A stretch of DNA of 48,843 nt from Thermomucor indicae-seudaticae (GCA_000787465.1 JSYX01000022.1:1-48843), one strand, 5' to 3'. Shown: positions 11,099 through 23,004, numbered from the stretch's first letter. The notes: a model not told the origin generated them from the sequence alone. Numbers and translations: made by a program.

Positions 11099-13154
11099 CT
11101 AGTAATGAAAGCGGTACGACAGATCCTATGACAGATTGCGCAAAGAGACGTCAATATTCAGTAGCTGTATTGTATAAATGCTACAAGACCTAACCTGTCT
11201 GTCTTCCTTTTCGCACAACATGTCACGTCGCCTGTTCTCGCGGTAAAGCAGATACCCCGTCAAAGACGATGTCAGAGCGCCTAGTAAAGCGCATACAAAA
11301 TTGAATCCGTTTCCGAAATCTACGGCAAGCAGGTCAGCAGCAAGGAGTGACGCGTGGAAAAAGAAATAGATACTTGCAATAGTGCGGTGCGCTGTTGGAC
11401 GGATAAAGGTAAGAAGCAATGACGCCGCCGATATTGCCGACCATGACGACGATAGCGACGGCGACGGCGCGTACGGTGAGGTCAGGAAAGTTAATGGCGG
11501 ACCAGCCAACCACGGCGGGTGCCTGCAGGGACATGCCAACCGGAATAACAAACAGAGCACCGTACAGGGCTATAGAGCAGTAGTAGTAGTAGTGATGAGA
11601 TCCTCCTCCTCCCCTCCGAAGCCACGAGTTATTATTATTATTATTATTACATACCCCAGCGGTGATGAAGGAAAAGAAGCATGAGATACCCAATGGCCAT
11701 GATCGAAAACCCGGTCGCGACGACGATCGATCTCTTGTTCTTGAGCTTGTCTGCGAGGTAGCCGCCTACGAGCATCATGAAGGTCGCCAAGAGATTCGGT
11801 GGTGCACTCAAGAGTTGCGATGTCAAGACCGGAAAACCAAAGCCTGTCCCGCCCTATTTCATCAGTGAAAGAACAGTCAAATGTGCGCCTATCTATGTGT
11901 ACCATCGATGATGACCGGTGTAAAGATAGAGTAACTTGAAAAGTTGACGGCGTTCATGATATAGACAACCGCAAAGAGCCAGGTCTTCCAGTCTGTTAAA
12001 GCTTGAATCAAGGTATCCCAAGAGACATGACCACCATCGGATGAAGAAGCAGCATTACTAGGAACGTGACGCTCCATACGCTCGTGTTGCAACCGTTTCT
12101 GACTCTCGGTCAGCCACGAGACCTCGTCCACACTGTCAAACAGACAAAAGTAGGATACAATGCTGAGGATAATGGTCGGCACCCCTTCGAGGATAAACAG
12201 GTACTGCCAGCCGTTCAGCCGGTTTCGACCGTCCAGAAACGATGTGCCGTACGCGATCGGACCCGACACAATGCCGGACAACGATGCCATGCAGAGTAAA
12301 AACCCGATACGGGAACTGAGTTCGCGAGGCGTGTAGACGCGCGATAACTGGAATAGGATGCCTGGTACGTATCCACTTTCTGCCGCCCTATATGGGTTAC
12401 ATTCAGTCACAAGTTCTTGAGCACAATGACGGGAAAGAGCACGTTTTCCGTTTTTTACCCGAGTAAAAGTCTAGATACCAGTAAACCTCCAAAGCTGGTG
12501 GCGAAACCCATCGCCAAAGTAATGACTTCATCCCCGGAATGAGTGTGTGTGTTTGTGTGTGCCCATTCTGCGCGCATGAAATCATAAACGTACCTCCCCA
12601 TATAAGCATGATGGTCGATAACCAAATGACGGCTCCAATGCGCTTTAGTATAATGTTGGACGGTACTTCGAAGAGGATCTATTCCGAACATTCCGTGAGC
12701 TTTTTCTTCTTCTTTCCTACTCGCCATGGGAATTATTTATTTATTTTACATAGGTAATGTAAAAGGCTGATATAGCTGTACTCAGCTGCATTGGAGTCAA
12801 CTGTGACAAGAAAAGCAGGTGAATACCGACCGTTCTTGGCCGGTGGGCGGGGAATAACTAACCAACCTTGAGATCGACCTCTATTCCATCCAATCTTTTT
12901 GTACATGGATAAGTGCAAAGAGATGAAAGCAATGGAGGGGGAGGGGGGAGATGGCTTGGTGCTTACGTTGCATTTCCAATGTTGGCTCGATCAAGATAAT
13001 CGGTAAAGTAAAAGACGCAAAACAAGGGTAGCATGCGACGATCCAGTGCACGAACAACGGCCTTTTCTTCTTCTTCTTCTTCTTCTTCTTCCAAGTCTCT
13101 ACTACTACTGGGTATTTTCTCTTCTTGATCAAACTCCTTCTTTTCCAAAGCCAT
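11099..13154 (-). CDS. MFS transporter, allantoate permease (Dal5) family
   Basis: Ten exons give 478 residues, the usual size for this anion:cation symporter branch of the major facilitator superfamily, which imports small organic anions at the plasma membrane. Exons: 13154-12967, 12894-12867, 12800-12750, 12678-12594, 12525-12459, 12387-11903, 11843-11655, 11569-11378, 11319-11195, 11125-11099. Exon 2 is only 28 nt. Visible family motifs: YFTDYLDRANIGNA in helix 1, ISAFYITYILFEVPSNIILK in helices 2-3, a helix 4-5 region with SRLLLGAAESGYVPG, NGWQYLFILEG, and the C-terminal DLSYRFHY. About 12 hydrophobic segments are present. The N-terminus has an acidic run of about nine Glu from a trinucleotide repeat. 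The intron after exon 8 must use a GC donor to keep frame. The substrate cannot be told from sequence. Confidence 0.9.
11577..11650. repeat. Trinucleotide microsatellites in an MFS intron
   Basis: Intron 7 of the MFS gene contains a TAG/AGT run (11577-11596) and an ATT run (11629-11648) separated by a purine/pyrimidine-rich spacer. They lie inside the intron and so do not alter the protein. Length polymorphism is expected. Confidence 0.8.
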
Positions 13155-13485
13155 GATTGAGCGCATAGAAGAAAAAAAGAAGAGAGAGAGAGAGGGAGGG
13201 AGAGACAAGATTGAAAGCGCACTCGATTTATTGCAAAGAAGACGGGTCCAACGAACAAGAGGTCTCGAACAAAGGGGAGGTTTTGGTTATCATCCGGATT
13301 AGTCAAAGACGAAACAAAATTTAATGCTTGTTGTTTTCATGCAGCCTATATGCTTCCCATCCATCGGTAAAGATTATGCTGTGCAAGAGAGGAGGAGCTT
13401 TACTGAATCCCCGCCAGAAATTTTTCCTGGACCGCCCTTCCTTTTCGAACACGTTCCTTTGACATCGAATAACCCGCCACTCATC
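13155..13485. promoter_or_regulatory. Divergent promoter between the MFS gene and CCT1
   Basis: The 331 bp between two head-to-head start codons must hold both promoters. It includes a GA-rich tract (13168-13204). No specific operator or TATA box is clear. Confidence 0.5.
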
Positions 13486-15652
13486 ATGTTCCAGCGCGAC
13501 AAGAATTCCTCACTTTTCCTCGGAGGCGAGCGAACCACCGGCCAAGATGTACGATCGAGCAATGGTAAGGAGCCGCATAAGAAAAAAGAGTGTGAGGTGC
13601 CGGAAACTCATCTCGACATTCACCACCCCGCCAGTGCTTGCTGCCGCGTCCATTGCCAACATTGTCAAGAGTTCACTGGGTCCTGTCGGTCTAGACAAGA
13701 TGCTGGTCGATGAAATTGGAGTAGGTGGTTTCTTTCTTTTCTGGACTCGGCTTCTTTTTGTCTTTCTTGCTCACTCGAGATGGAAAGGATGTCACGATCA
13801 GCAATGATGGCGCAACCATTCTGCAACTCTTGGAAGTCGAGCATCCGGCCGGCAAAGTCCTTGTGGAATTAGCGCAGCAGCAAGATCGTGAAGTCGGCGA
13901 CGGTACGACGTCGGTTGTCATCATTGCCGCTGAATTATTGAAACGTGCGAACGAGCTCGTCAAGAACAAGATCCACCCGACCACGATCATTACCGGTTTT
14001 CGATTGGCGTCCAAGGTCGCCTGCAAGTTTATTGCGGATCAGATGGCCGTCAAGGTCGATGCGCTGGGCAAAGAGTGTCTGGTCAATGCAGCCAAGACGT
14101 CCATGAGCAGTAAAATCATTGGCTCGCAAGTATCTCTCTCTCTCTCTCTGTCTATAAGTTGTGTCAAATAAGGGCTTACACAACTTTTTGATCATTAGAG
14201 ACTCTGACTTTTTCGCCAACCTGGCTGTGGAAGCCATGCTGGCCGTCAAGACCACCAACGTCCGCGGCGAAACCAAATACCCCGTCAAGGCGGTCAACAT
14301 TCTCAAGGCCCACGGCAAATCTGGTCGCGAATCCGTCTTTGTGCGCGGCTACGCGCTCAATTGCACCGTGGCTTCGCAGGCCATGAAGAAGCGTATCCAG
14401 AACGCCAAGATCGCCTGCCTGGACATGAACCTGCAAAAGGTGCGGATGCACCTTGGTGTGAATATCATCGTGGACGACCCAGATAAGCTCGAAGATATCC
14501 GCAAACGGGAAATTGAAATCACGACCGAACGGATTCAAAAGATTCTGGCGACAGGCGCCAACGTGATCCTGACAACCAAGGGCATTGATGATCTGTGTCT
14601 AAAGCTGTTTGTCGAGGCCGGTGCGATGGCCGTCCGGCGCTGCAAAAAGGAAGATCTGAAGCGTATTGCAAGAGCCACTGGAGGTAAATAGAGGGATGGA
14701 TCCAGACACAGACATCGAGACATGCTAAACAAAAAGAAAACCATGGGTGCAGCCACGTTTATCTCGACGCTTGCGAATCTGGATGGTGAAGAGACGTTTG
14801 AAGCGTCCTATCTTGGACATGCCGACGAGGTTGTGCAGGAACGCATTTCAGACGACGAATGTATCTTGATCAAGGGAACCAAGATCCAGAACTCTTCATC
14901 GATCATTCTTCGTGGTGCAAACGATTATATGCTGGACGAAATGGAGCGGGCTCTGCATGATTCATTATGCGTTGTGAAGCGGACGTTAGAAAGCAACAGC
15001 GTGGTTCCTGGTGGAGGTGCAGTTGAATCAGCCTTGAGCATATACCTTGAGAACTTTGCTACCAGTGTCGTAAGTAGTAGATATAATCGAAGGGGAGGAG
15101 GAGCGTATGATAGGATGCGACGGTGAACCTTTTCTTTTTTTGTGTGTGTTTAGGGTTCTCGCGAGCAACTGGCTATTGCTGAATATGCCAATGCATTGCT
15201 GGTCATTCCCAAGACGCTTGCTGTAAATGCTGCGAAAGGTAAATAACAATGTGGGGGTTTAGGCTGACTTTTTGAGAGAATTAATCTGAGTAATAGACTC
15301 GACGGAACTGGTTTCCAAACTGCGTGCATACCATAACGCTGCGTTGAACGAAGGAGCGGATGAGCGCAAGCGAGCACTGAAATACTATGGACTGGAATTG
15401 ATCCATGGTGGTGTTCGTGATAACCTCAACGCGGGTGTTTTGGAACCTGCCATGTCCAAGATCAAGTCACTCAAGAGTGCCACTGAAGCAGCCATTGCAA
15501 TTTTGAGAATTGACGATTATATTAAAGGTAAAAAGCAGCAGGAGGTTTATTATTGTTGTTGTTCGTTGTGCTGTCTATGCTAACCATGGGTGATAATAAT
15601 AATAGTCACGCCAGAGAAGAAGGAGAATCCCGAAGATGGCCACGGGCATTAG
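13486..15652 (+). CDS. TCP1: T-complex protein 1 subunit alpha (CCT1/TCP1)
   Basis: Eight exons encode 555 residues, the normal length of the alpha subunit of the cytosolic chaperonin TRiC/CCT, which folds actin, tubulin and other proteins with ATP. Exons: 13486-13564, 13635-13720, 13788-14125, 14199-14683, 14753-15069, 15154-15238, 15297-15527, 15606-15652. The start [19 protein letters not shown] matches the fungal alpha-subunit N-terminus. Family motifs follow: [19 protein letters not shown] (nucleotide-binding), [18 protein letters not shown] with the catalytic Asp, [36 protein letters not shown] in the apical domain, and VVPGGGAVE near the C-terminus. The tail is short and His-rich. Intron 3 (14126-14198) uses a GC donor; no GT choice keeps the conserved DSDFFAN frame. 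It shares a divergent promoter with the MFS gene. Confidence 0.97.
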
Positions 15653-15817
15653 ATACTTTATACAATTATTGTCGTGATAATAATAACAGGAGGGTCGGCT
15701 TGTTGCGCTACTTTGCTGTTGCTGTTGGATCTGTTTGTGTGTGGATGTCTTTAAAACATTAGCAAGAAATATGGGGATTGGGGCAAGTCAGTAAAAGAAA
15801 GAAAAACTTGACGCTGT

Positions 15818-16360
15818 TCATGATCTGACCGCTCCCGGGGCCGACGTCGAGGATGACGACGCGGACGTACTGGCTACCTGATGTGAATGTTGTCGACGAG
15901 CCGGCTTGTCTTGTTCTTCTTCGTCTTCAACCCACTGTAACTTGTACCGTTCTTCAAACGTACACCGGACAAAAACATCCTTTGTCTCCTCGACGGTTTT
16001 CAAGAGATCATCGATACAATCCAAGACGGCAATCTCAGCGTCGCCTTGGGTGCGCACGCCCGGGTATTTTCTGTCGATCTTGTTTGCATGTAAAACGATA
16101 CTGATGGTCAACTGCAGACGATCGATCCGAGCGCCCCAGTCACCGTAGCCTTCGCAGATAAAGATCGTGTTGTCTGGAAATCTGGATTCGGGGGATGCTG
16201 GACAGACAGGCTCGAGTTTGGGCATATAGCTATGTGAAAGACGACCCACCGTCGTGACAAGGTTTTCTCGCAGAGTGTGCAAATAGACAAGCAGGTCGTC
16301 GAGTCTGTACCATTTCAGGGTCTTGACGACTTCAATGCGTTCGTTCCAGTTTATATACAT
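15818..16360 (-). CDS. Conserved-looking protein of unknown function
   Basis: A 180-residue single-exon frame from the ATG at 16360 (MYINWNERIEV). The frame stays open further upstream to 16618, but that part looks like promoter or leader sequence with pyrimidine tracts. Residues about 1-140 form a mixed alpha/beta-like globular region (WYRLDDLLVYLHTLRENL, then ICEGYGDWGARIDRLQL); the last 30 are Ser/Ala-rich and disordered after an acidic run EDEEEQ. I do not recognise the family. It is convergent with TCP1 (165 bp between stop codons) and divergent from the TPR-MBL gene. Codon composition resembles the neighbouring genes, which supports it being real; an extra upstream exon cannot be excluded. 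Confidence 0.55.
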   Translation of the reverse strand: MYINWNERIEVVKTLKWYRLDDLLVYLHTLRENLVTTVGRLSHSYMPKLEPVCPASPESRFPDNTIFICEGYGDWGARIDRLQLTISIVLHANKIDRKYPGVRTQGDAEIAVLDCIDDLLKTVEETKDVFVRCTFEERYKLQWVEDEEEQDKPARRQHSHQVASTSASSSSTSAPGAVRS

Positions 16361-16775
16361 GACAAAGCGTTTTGATTGTGTGAGAGAAAGGAAGAGAGAC
16401 ACAGACACAATCAGCGCGCGCGCATGAAAAAATGTGAGTCTTTTCATTTTGACGACACAAAGGCGTATGACCACATTGGGATCCTTCCGTGGACCTTCCC
16501 GTGGCCCCGTGATCATTGCAAGGAAAACTGAAACTGACAACAGCAATCCATTAGTGAAAAAAGCCAGTTTCCCCAACGGATTCAATGCGGTAAGCGCAAT
16601 TTTGAATGTTACGGCCACAACCGTAAAGTTCTATCTAGTGCCTTAAAGATGATACGGATAACCTGACTATTTCCATGACACATGGTTAATGCAAGAAAGA
16701 CAGACAGTCCGAATTCGGGGAGACGACACATTCCCCCCCTTGTGGGACATCCTGCCATTTTTGTGCAATTCTTTC
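16361..16775. promoter_or_regulatory. Divergent promoter region
   Basis: The 415 bp between the unknown gene (-) and the TPR-MBL gene (+). It includes a GCGCGCGC run near 16415 and pyrimidine/purine tracts. No defined factor site was recognised. Confidence 0.4.
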
Positions 16776-18240
16776 ATGTACTCCCCTCCAGCACCGAGCG
16801 ACAAGCTCTACAAGTGGACATTACGTGCTAATGAGCTATACGAGCGCCATCAGTATCAAGATGCCATTCAAGAGTACTCGAAAATCATTCAGTCCGTGAC
16901 AGATGCATCCTCATCCTCCGATGCTTTTCTGGCATTACTCCATTCCAACCGAAGCGCCTGCTATTTACTGACGCATCAGTACCTTGCCGCCCGCGATGAC
17001 GCCAATCGCGCAATGAATTTACAGCCCAATTGGGCAAAGGTGGGTTCTTTACTTTCCAAGCAGGAGGGGGGCAACGAGAGAACTGAAATGCGACGACAGG
17101 GCTATTATCGCCACGGAGAAGCGCTCATGAAATTAAAGCAATTCGACGAGGCCATTCGATACTATCAACAAGCACTTGAAAAGGTAAAATCTCTTTCTCT
17201 CTCTTTACCTCTCGTTGTCTTTCAGAAAAGCGTTAAGTTGCTCTGTAGGACCCTGATAATGCCGACATCAGTTCCAGGATTGCACGGGCATTGCTAGAAA
17301 AGGACAATCATGCCATGGGCCTGGATATCCTGCAGATCATTCCTGGACGCGACATTGCAACCGAGCGCCATTTCCGAAATCCAATTCAGAACCGGATATT
17401 TGAGTTTGCCCAGGTCATGCGAAACATTATATACATTGTGGCAGACGAGTCGACGAAGCACTGCGTTGTGGTCGATGCGGCAAGTTTTTCAATCGTTCCT
17501 GTTGGTTGAGAAGAGAGGAGAGGAACTGATCGATTTACTTTTTAGGGCAGTGCTGGGATATCGATGGGATCTGCAGAATCGTGGATGAAAAGGGTTATCA
17601 TATTGTGGCCGCGGCGGTGACGCATTATCATTTCGACCATGTGGGCGGATCGCCGCCCCCGCCGTACGACAACTTGCCGATCAAGATCTCTGGGTTAGCG
17701 ACACTATTGAAACGATTGCCGCACATCAAGGCGTATGTGCATCCGGACGACATTCCGTACATTCGGCAGGCGAATCCGACGATCCCTTGCAACCGGCTGG
17801 TGTCGAGTTGTACGGAGGTGACGGAGAACTTGACGATTGGCAAGACCAAGATTCGGTTCTTGCCCACGCCGGGACATACGCCCGGGTCGCAATCGCTGCT
17901 GATCAACGATTGCCGGTTGTTGGCTGGCGACACGTTACTGTGCGGGTTTTGTGGAAGGACGGATTTGGAAGGCGGCGATCGCAAAGCGCTGGAGCATACG
18001 CTGCGTCAGATCCTGGGCCGCTTGGACGATCGGGTGGTGGTTTACCCTGGTCATCATTATGGATCGGAATGGTCGACGATTGGGATTGAGCGCGAAAGAG
18101 GATGTTTGGGCGATGATCTCGTGGGTTATGGAATGACGGAACCGCCACCACAGCAGCAGCACCAGCAGTCGTCTAGAACATCGTCTTCTTTAACCAATAG
18201 ATTAAGCCGTTCCTGGTCCAGGAAAAAGATGACGGCATAA
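16776..18240 (+). CDS. TPR repeat protein fused to a metallo-beta-lactamase-fold hydrolase
   Basis: Four exons (16776-17039, 17100-17183, 17249-17479, 17551-18240) encode 422 residues. Residues about 1-140 are TPR repeats: LHSNRSACYLLTHQYLAARD, then NWAKGYYRHGEALMKLKQFD and a DPDNADI turn. Residues about 155-375 are a metallo-beta-lactamase fold with all metal ligands visible: THYHFDHVGG (HxHxDH), PTPGHTPGS, AGDTLLCG (bridging Asp) and VYPGHHYG (last His). This is the hydroxyacylglutathione hydrolase (glyoxalase II)-like branch, so a thioester or related hydrolysis is plausible, with the TPRs providing a protein-binding platform. The C-terminal 45 residues are Gln/Ser-rich and basic. The third intron is best read with a GC donor at 17480, giving VVVDACWDIDG; a GT alternative at 17484 with acceptor at 17544-17545 gives an insertion of two residues. 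The substrate is unknown. Confidence 0.88.
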
Positions 18241-18627
18241 TCATCATCATCACCCCTCGTTTGAGTATAATCTATCATCGTCCATCTTTTTCTTTTTTTG
18301 CATTATCCTTATAGTAGTAATAATAATAAACCCGCATCTTATCCATCATTAAACTCGCCTTTTTTTTTCGGGTTCCCCCTGTCAGGTTGAAACGCAGCAG
18401 AATTTCCCCGAGGGACCGTGACAATGGAGGGCAGCCAATAGGAAAGGTCATGTGTTGCCAGTAGCTGGTTCCTCTAGAGATAGACAGAGTAACTTGTTTC
18501 TTTTTTCCCTTTCCTAGTTTTCCCTACTCATCACTACCCGATCGTCATTATCATCCGATCGATCGCCCGATCGTCATTACTACCCGCACTACTTTGTCGT
18601 TGATCTGCACCTCTCTATTACTACCTA
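18241..18627. other. Intergenic region with short direct repeats
   Basis: The 387 bp between the TPR-MBL stop and the GATA-factor start hold T-rich 3' sequence, a TAA/TAG trinucleotide run (18313-18329), and repeated CGATCGTCATTA units near 18540 and 18568 directly upstream of the GATA gene. These repeats may be part of its promoter; no known factor site is claimed. Confidence 0.4.
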
Positions 18628-19293
18628 ATGGCGAACCGGCCAAGAGCTCGAAGCGAAGGCACTCTAACCGACCATGGGTAAACAAAAAAAAATACAGCAC
18701 CCTTCTTTGGGAAGAAAAGGGAAGGGGAGCTGATGTGACACTTTTAGCACTTGTTGGGTATTATCCGAAGCGTTCGAACGATACCAAAACGTGGGCCAAG
18801 TGCAGACCCGTTTCCTTGGTTTATGCTGCCTCAAGCTGGGTGCCTGTTGTTGGTTCCCGAACACGGCATTCTACCAAGTGTCTTTGGACAACAGTTTGCT
18901 GCCGCCCAAGAAACGAAAGAAGAGGAAAAGCGTTGTGCAATACGATGTCGTCTTTTGTTTAAAGCAGCAATATTACCGGTTTCCTCGGGATGCCGTCGTC
19001 GAAGCTGTCAATGATACATCCCCCTTTGAAGTATGTTTCCCCTCTGTCTTGGCTTTGCTCTCTCTCTTTCTCAATTCCAAAATAGGTCCTTTTTTCATAT
19101 CATCTCCCGAGAAAAGCAGCGTCGTCCAGTAGGCTCCATAGCATCTGTCTGTGTTCTTGTCGAGATGAACCGTCCGACGGTCATGTCCTGAACATGCAAA
19201 TCTCGGGCGTGTCCCAAGAGCTTTACATGGCCATCAAGTATTCGGTGTCTGATTTTGAGGCCATATGCCAGCGAATGATGGAACTGGCAAGTA

Positions 19294-19324
<31 letters not shown>

Positions 19325-19976
19325 CTCTCTTTTTGGGGGCTCACTGATTTTGCTGCCAGATGCGGCTTCATGCGGAACGCGTCCAATGCGAAAGAGAGCC
19401 TCGACAACAAAGAGCTAAAGATGAGAACAAGACAGTGTATGTGCAAGAAGCATGGAGCAGTGATGAAAATGTGAGCTGGTCATCATCATCATCCAAAGGT
19501 GAGCTGCAGCACAAAACGAGAGAGAGAGAGACAGTGACTTATTCAGTCATTGGAAAGAGAGATCATCCAAACAACGACACGTCGTGGCCAAAAAGGGTGT
19601 TGGCAAAAAGTGCTTGTATTGTGGATCGAAATCGACTCCAATGTGGCGCAGGGGCCCGCAGGGTGCAGGAACACTTTGTAATGCCTGTGGAGTCAAATGG
19701 AAACACGGCAAGATTCTGTGTGGCACGGATACGGCCACGGTACGAAAAGTGGAAAAGAAGAAGAGAAGAAGAAGAAGGAAAGCGGTGAAACGAGTCAATG
19801 ATGATGATGACTACTCGGACCAAGTAGTATCTTTGAATGCCGCCGCGAGATGGGACAGCAGTCTCTCGTATGATGATATCAAGTCGTCCTCATCCCTGTC
19901 CAGTTTTGAAAAGTTGACCATGTCCGTGGATGCTGTCGAAGCAGCTGCAGTTTTGACGCTGTTGAAAAGAAGCTAG
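18628..19976 (+). CDS. GATA-type zinc-finger transcription factor (C-X2-C-X18-C-X2-C class)
   Basis: Five exons (18628-18677, 18748-19030, 19086-19286, 19360-19436, 19547-19976) encode 346 residues. The C-terminal half has one GATA finger, [18 protein letters not shown] continuing to [11 protein letters not shown], with an 18-residue loop. That loop length is typical of White Collar-2-like and plant GATA factors; most nitrogen-regulating fungal GATA factors have 17. A basic run (KKKRRRRRK) follows and may be a nuclear signal. The N-terminal 200 residues could be a diverged PAS region, as in WC-2-like light regulators, but I cannot confirm a PAS fold. Intron 3 (19287-19359) needs a GC donor; intron 4 is 110 bp. 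All exon phases agree. Role: sequence-specific DNA binding in the nucleus, light or nutrient input unknown. The exact start Met is less certain than the finger. Confidence 0.82.
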
Positions 19977-20125
19977 AACGAACGATACCATTGACCCCAA
20001 CATCCCTGTATATAGTCCCATTACGCTCACACAATTTTCGTTTGTTTTTATTTACAAAGCGAATTCGCCAAAATAAAATGGAGGGTTAGGCGATCAGCCT
20101 TTTTATGTACCTTGTAAAGAATAAA

Positions 20126-21315
20126 TTACACGAAGGAAGTGCCCTTGACAATGTTGCCCTTGAGCTCGGGAGCGCAGGCAGTAAAGAGCTTCTTTTCATA
20201 GTCGGAAATCGAGCCAATCGGCAAGGCCGACTCCACACCGTTAGGACCAAGCACAACAGGGACCGAGAAGTACGTCAGCGAGTCGTCACCGGTAGCAGCC
20301 TTGACGGATTCTGTGGCTTCAGCACCAGCCGCTTCAAGGCTGATATAAGTGCATTCGACAATGTCCTTGGTGCCCTTGACAGCAGCCTCGATGAGGTTCA
20401 GGGCAAAGCGAGCACCAGCATAGGCCATCGAAAGCGTGGCTGAACCAGCGCCGTTCTTGGCCTTCACGACTTCATCACCACCAAACTGGATACGATGTGT
20501 GACCTGCTCAATCTGCTCCTGAGACAGCTTTTCTGCACCAGGCACCTGAGACAGAAGCGGGAGGATGGTCACACCGCTGTGACCGCCAACAACAGGGACG
20601 CGAAGCGTGTTTGCATCAGCGCCAATCAGTTCGGCAACAAAGGTCGAAGCCCGGACGACGTCCAGGGTCGTGACACCAAAGATTCTGGTGGTTGGTTTTT
20701 AGAAAGCGCGCTAAAAAAGAAGTACAACCCCAAAAAAAGAAGGCAAATACCTTCGTGGATCGTAAACATTGTGCTTCTTGAATACCTCGGCGACGATGGG
20801 GACAGTGGAGTTGACAGGGTTCGAGATGATGCACATGAACGCCTTGGGTGCGTATTTGGCAGCAGCCGTGGCAAGGTCACGGACGATGCCTGCATTGATA
20901 TTGAACAGGTCATCACGGGTCATGCCAGGCTTTCTTGGAACACCGGCAGGGATGACGACTAGTATCATCCGGTTTAGTTTACGTGGGGTGCCCCAAGAAA
21001 AAATAAAGGCCGGACACGTTTTAACTTACCCACATCAGAGTCTTTGATGGCTTCTTCAAGCTGGTCGTTGCCGATATGGCCAGTGACCTTGGACTTGGTG
21101 TTAATGTGGCTATCAAGAAATCAGGGTCAATCATACAAGTCGGCAGGCGCGACGAATTGTTCTTCTCATTCTACCAACCTGAGATCAGCAGCAACACCGG
21201 GCGTGTTGACGATATCGTAAAGGGACAGGTGGGTGATGAGTTCAGACTGCTTCAGCAGCAGAGAAAGAGGCTGACCAATACCGCCAGCAGCACCGCAAAC
21301 AGTAACTTTCACCAT
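20126..21315 (-). CDS. NAD-dependent malate dehydrogenase
   Basis: Four exons (21315-21179, 21109-21030, 20958-20751, 20684-20126) encode 327 residues. The enzyme interconverts malate and oxaloacetate with NAD. Visible features: nucleotide-binding [16 protein letters not shown] at the very N-terminus, substrate arginines in [17 protein letters not shown], the [11 protein letters not shown] segment, the Asp/Arg in [14 protein letters not shown], and the catalytic histidine in PVVGGHSGV. The sequence starts directly at the Rossmann fold with no mitochondrial presequence, and the C-terminus (KGTSFV) is not a clear peroxisomal signal, so a cytosolic location is inferred; an unannotated upstream targeting exon cannot be ruled out. 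The gene converges with the GATA-factor gene (149 bp between stop codons). Confidence 0.96.
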
Positions 21316-22751
21316 TTTTCGTTGTGTGTGTGTGTATGTGTGTGGAGAAGAAGAGGAAGAAGAGATCCGGGGAAGAAGAACCCGCACCGAAATGCGTGCG
21401 TCATATAGCAAAACGGACGTGTCGCATTTTCATACCCCGATCGTCCCTTTTTCGGCAACCATGTACTACTCTTCACATGGGGGCCTACTTCTTTGCATAC
21501 CGGAACGCATGTGAAATCCAGAGCACCCTGCTTCTTCCGATCCGGCGTCCTGGTAAAAGCTGGGCGATCTACTCACTATTTTGCCGCCCTTTGTACGTGA
21601 ATTAAGGTGGCGATCAGATACGAAACGGCTGCCTCCGGCTACAAGCCAGCGCCAAAAACAATCACAAAGTTAAACAGAAAAGGAAAACAGAAGATTGAAA
21701 TTCGTGGTCCCTGATCCCGCAATTATCGACAGCACGGAATCAACGGCTGAAACTTTAAGAGCAACAACGCTCAGAATTATGTGCTTTCCAGAGAAAAAAT
21801 ACTTTTGCATTAAGCGACGCGATACTCCATTATTTCGCGTCCTTTTGCAGAGCTTGGAACCATTTCGGAAGAACAGCCAATTCCATTGAAATGTGAAATA
21901 AAGGACTCGTTACAGCGAATCATAAAGTTTTCTTCGGTAAGCTGTTATCAATTACTGGGCACAAATGGTGCTTGATCTGCTTTTACATAGTCTGCTACTA
22001 CGTTGTATCACAGCTTTTTAGATTGGTATTATGTATACTACACGTCCAGTCAATACATCGCATTAGAGCCAATGCTTACTGATTAACAGAGGACTCCGCT
22101 TCTTTGCCAAAAAAAAGCCGGGGTTGCGGGGTAGAGACATACGTGGTGAGTAGATACTTCGATTACTGAGGATCTTCTGCAGGTGTTTGCTGTACGCACC
22201 GCAGTGAGTGAGCAGAACCTGTCATAATAATAAAGTAGATTTGTCGCTAATGTTGATGGGCTGGAGCGAATATGTATTTCAAGGATAAGCTATCCCCGCG
22301 AGTTTAAGGGGAATGGAGTCTATCCTTATAGTGTTCATTCAACAGCGCAATGATCGAACCTCCCTTATTGCACATTGTAATTTGTTGACTTCTGCAAAGG
22401 TCCCGATTCAAAGACACGCTTTTGGCCTTGCAGATACAAACAAGCTGTTATCGATAGCCATTATCGAGGGGGTACCTGAGTGTGGCTGCTGTCTGTGGAT
22501 TGGATTTCTATATGCATATTTTTTGCTTGAACAACAAACAATGAGTCTTATGTCAACCAAGATTCCTGAATCGTCTGGATAAGACCACCTTATAAGGCAA
22601 ATGACAATGCTCTTCTTTCAATGCCGGGGAAATGTTTCCCAGTGTTACCGACACAGAAAGAAAGAGCCGAAGCTTGAAACAAAAAGGATTGGCCCGAATT
22701 CTCCTCAGCTTTCTCTTTTTCTTTCTTCCTTTCAACGTAGTACGTTACCTC
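21316..22751. other. Divergent intergenic region between MDH and the trehalose gene
   Basis: 1.4 kb between two head-to-head starts. It begins with a GT-repeat and purine-rich leader of the MDH gene (21320-21375). Only short frames occur and no small gene was found. A single AGGGG stress-element-like core lies near 22303, which alone is weak evidence. Confidence 0.45.
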
Positions 22752-23004
22752 ATGACCGGACGAGTGTTGTGTGCCTCGTTGTTTCTTCCGTATACAGTCG
22801 ACTTTGAGCTCTCCAAAGACAAGAGATCTCGGTATGTTCTTCTGTCACCGAGTGCAAGCCGTCGTGGTTCCTTGATGGGTTCGGCATCAATCGTCCCTGC
22901 CCCGACGAGCATTCCGCCCACGAATGACAACACTCGGCCGAATTTGATTGACAGCTTAGCGGCACATACTGCTACTGCCAACGGCAACAGCAATGGACCA
23001 CCAC

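Noticed and set aside
14176..14538. Minus-strand frame opposite TCP1 exon 4
   Set aside because: Antisense shadow of a confident chaperonin exon.
16689..16775. Upstream extension of the TPR-MBL frame to an earlier ATG at 16689
   Set aside because: The extra residues are low-complexity and do not belong to the TPR domain; the ATG at 16776 sits right before it. Both remain possible.
17040..17099. Reading through TPR-MBL intron 1, which is 60 bp and has no stop
   Set aside because: Retention would insert 20 residues into the middle of a TPR helix pair; splicing gives the consensus W-A-K-G-Y-Y-R. The GT and AG ends fit an intron.
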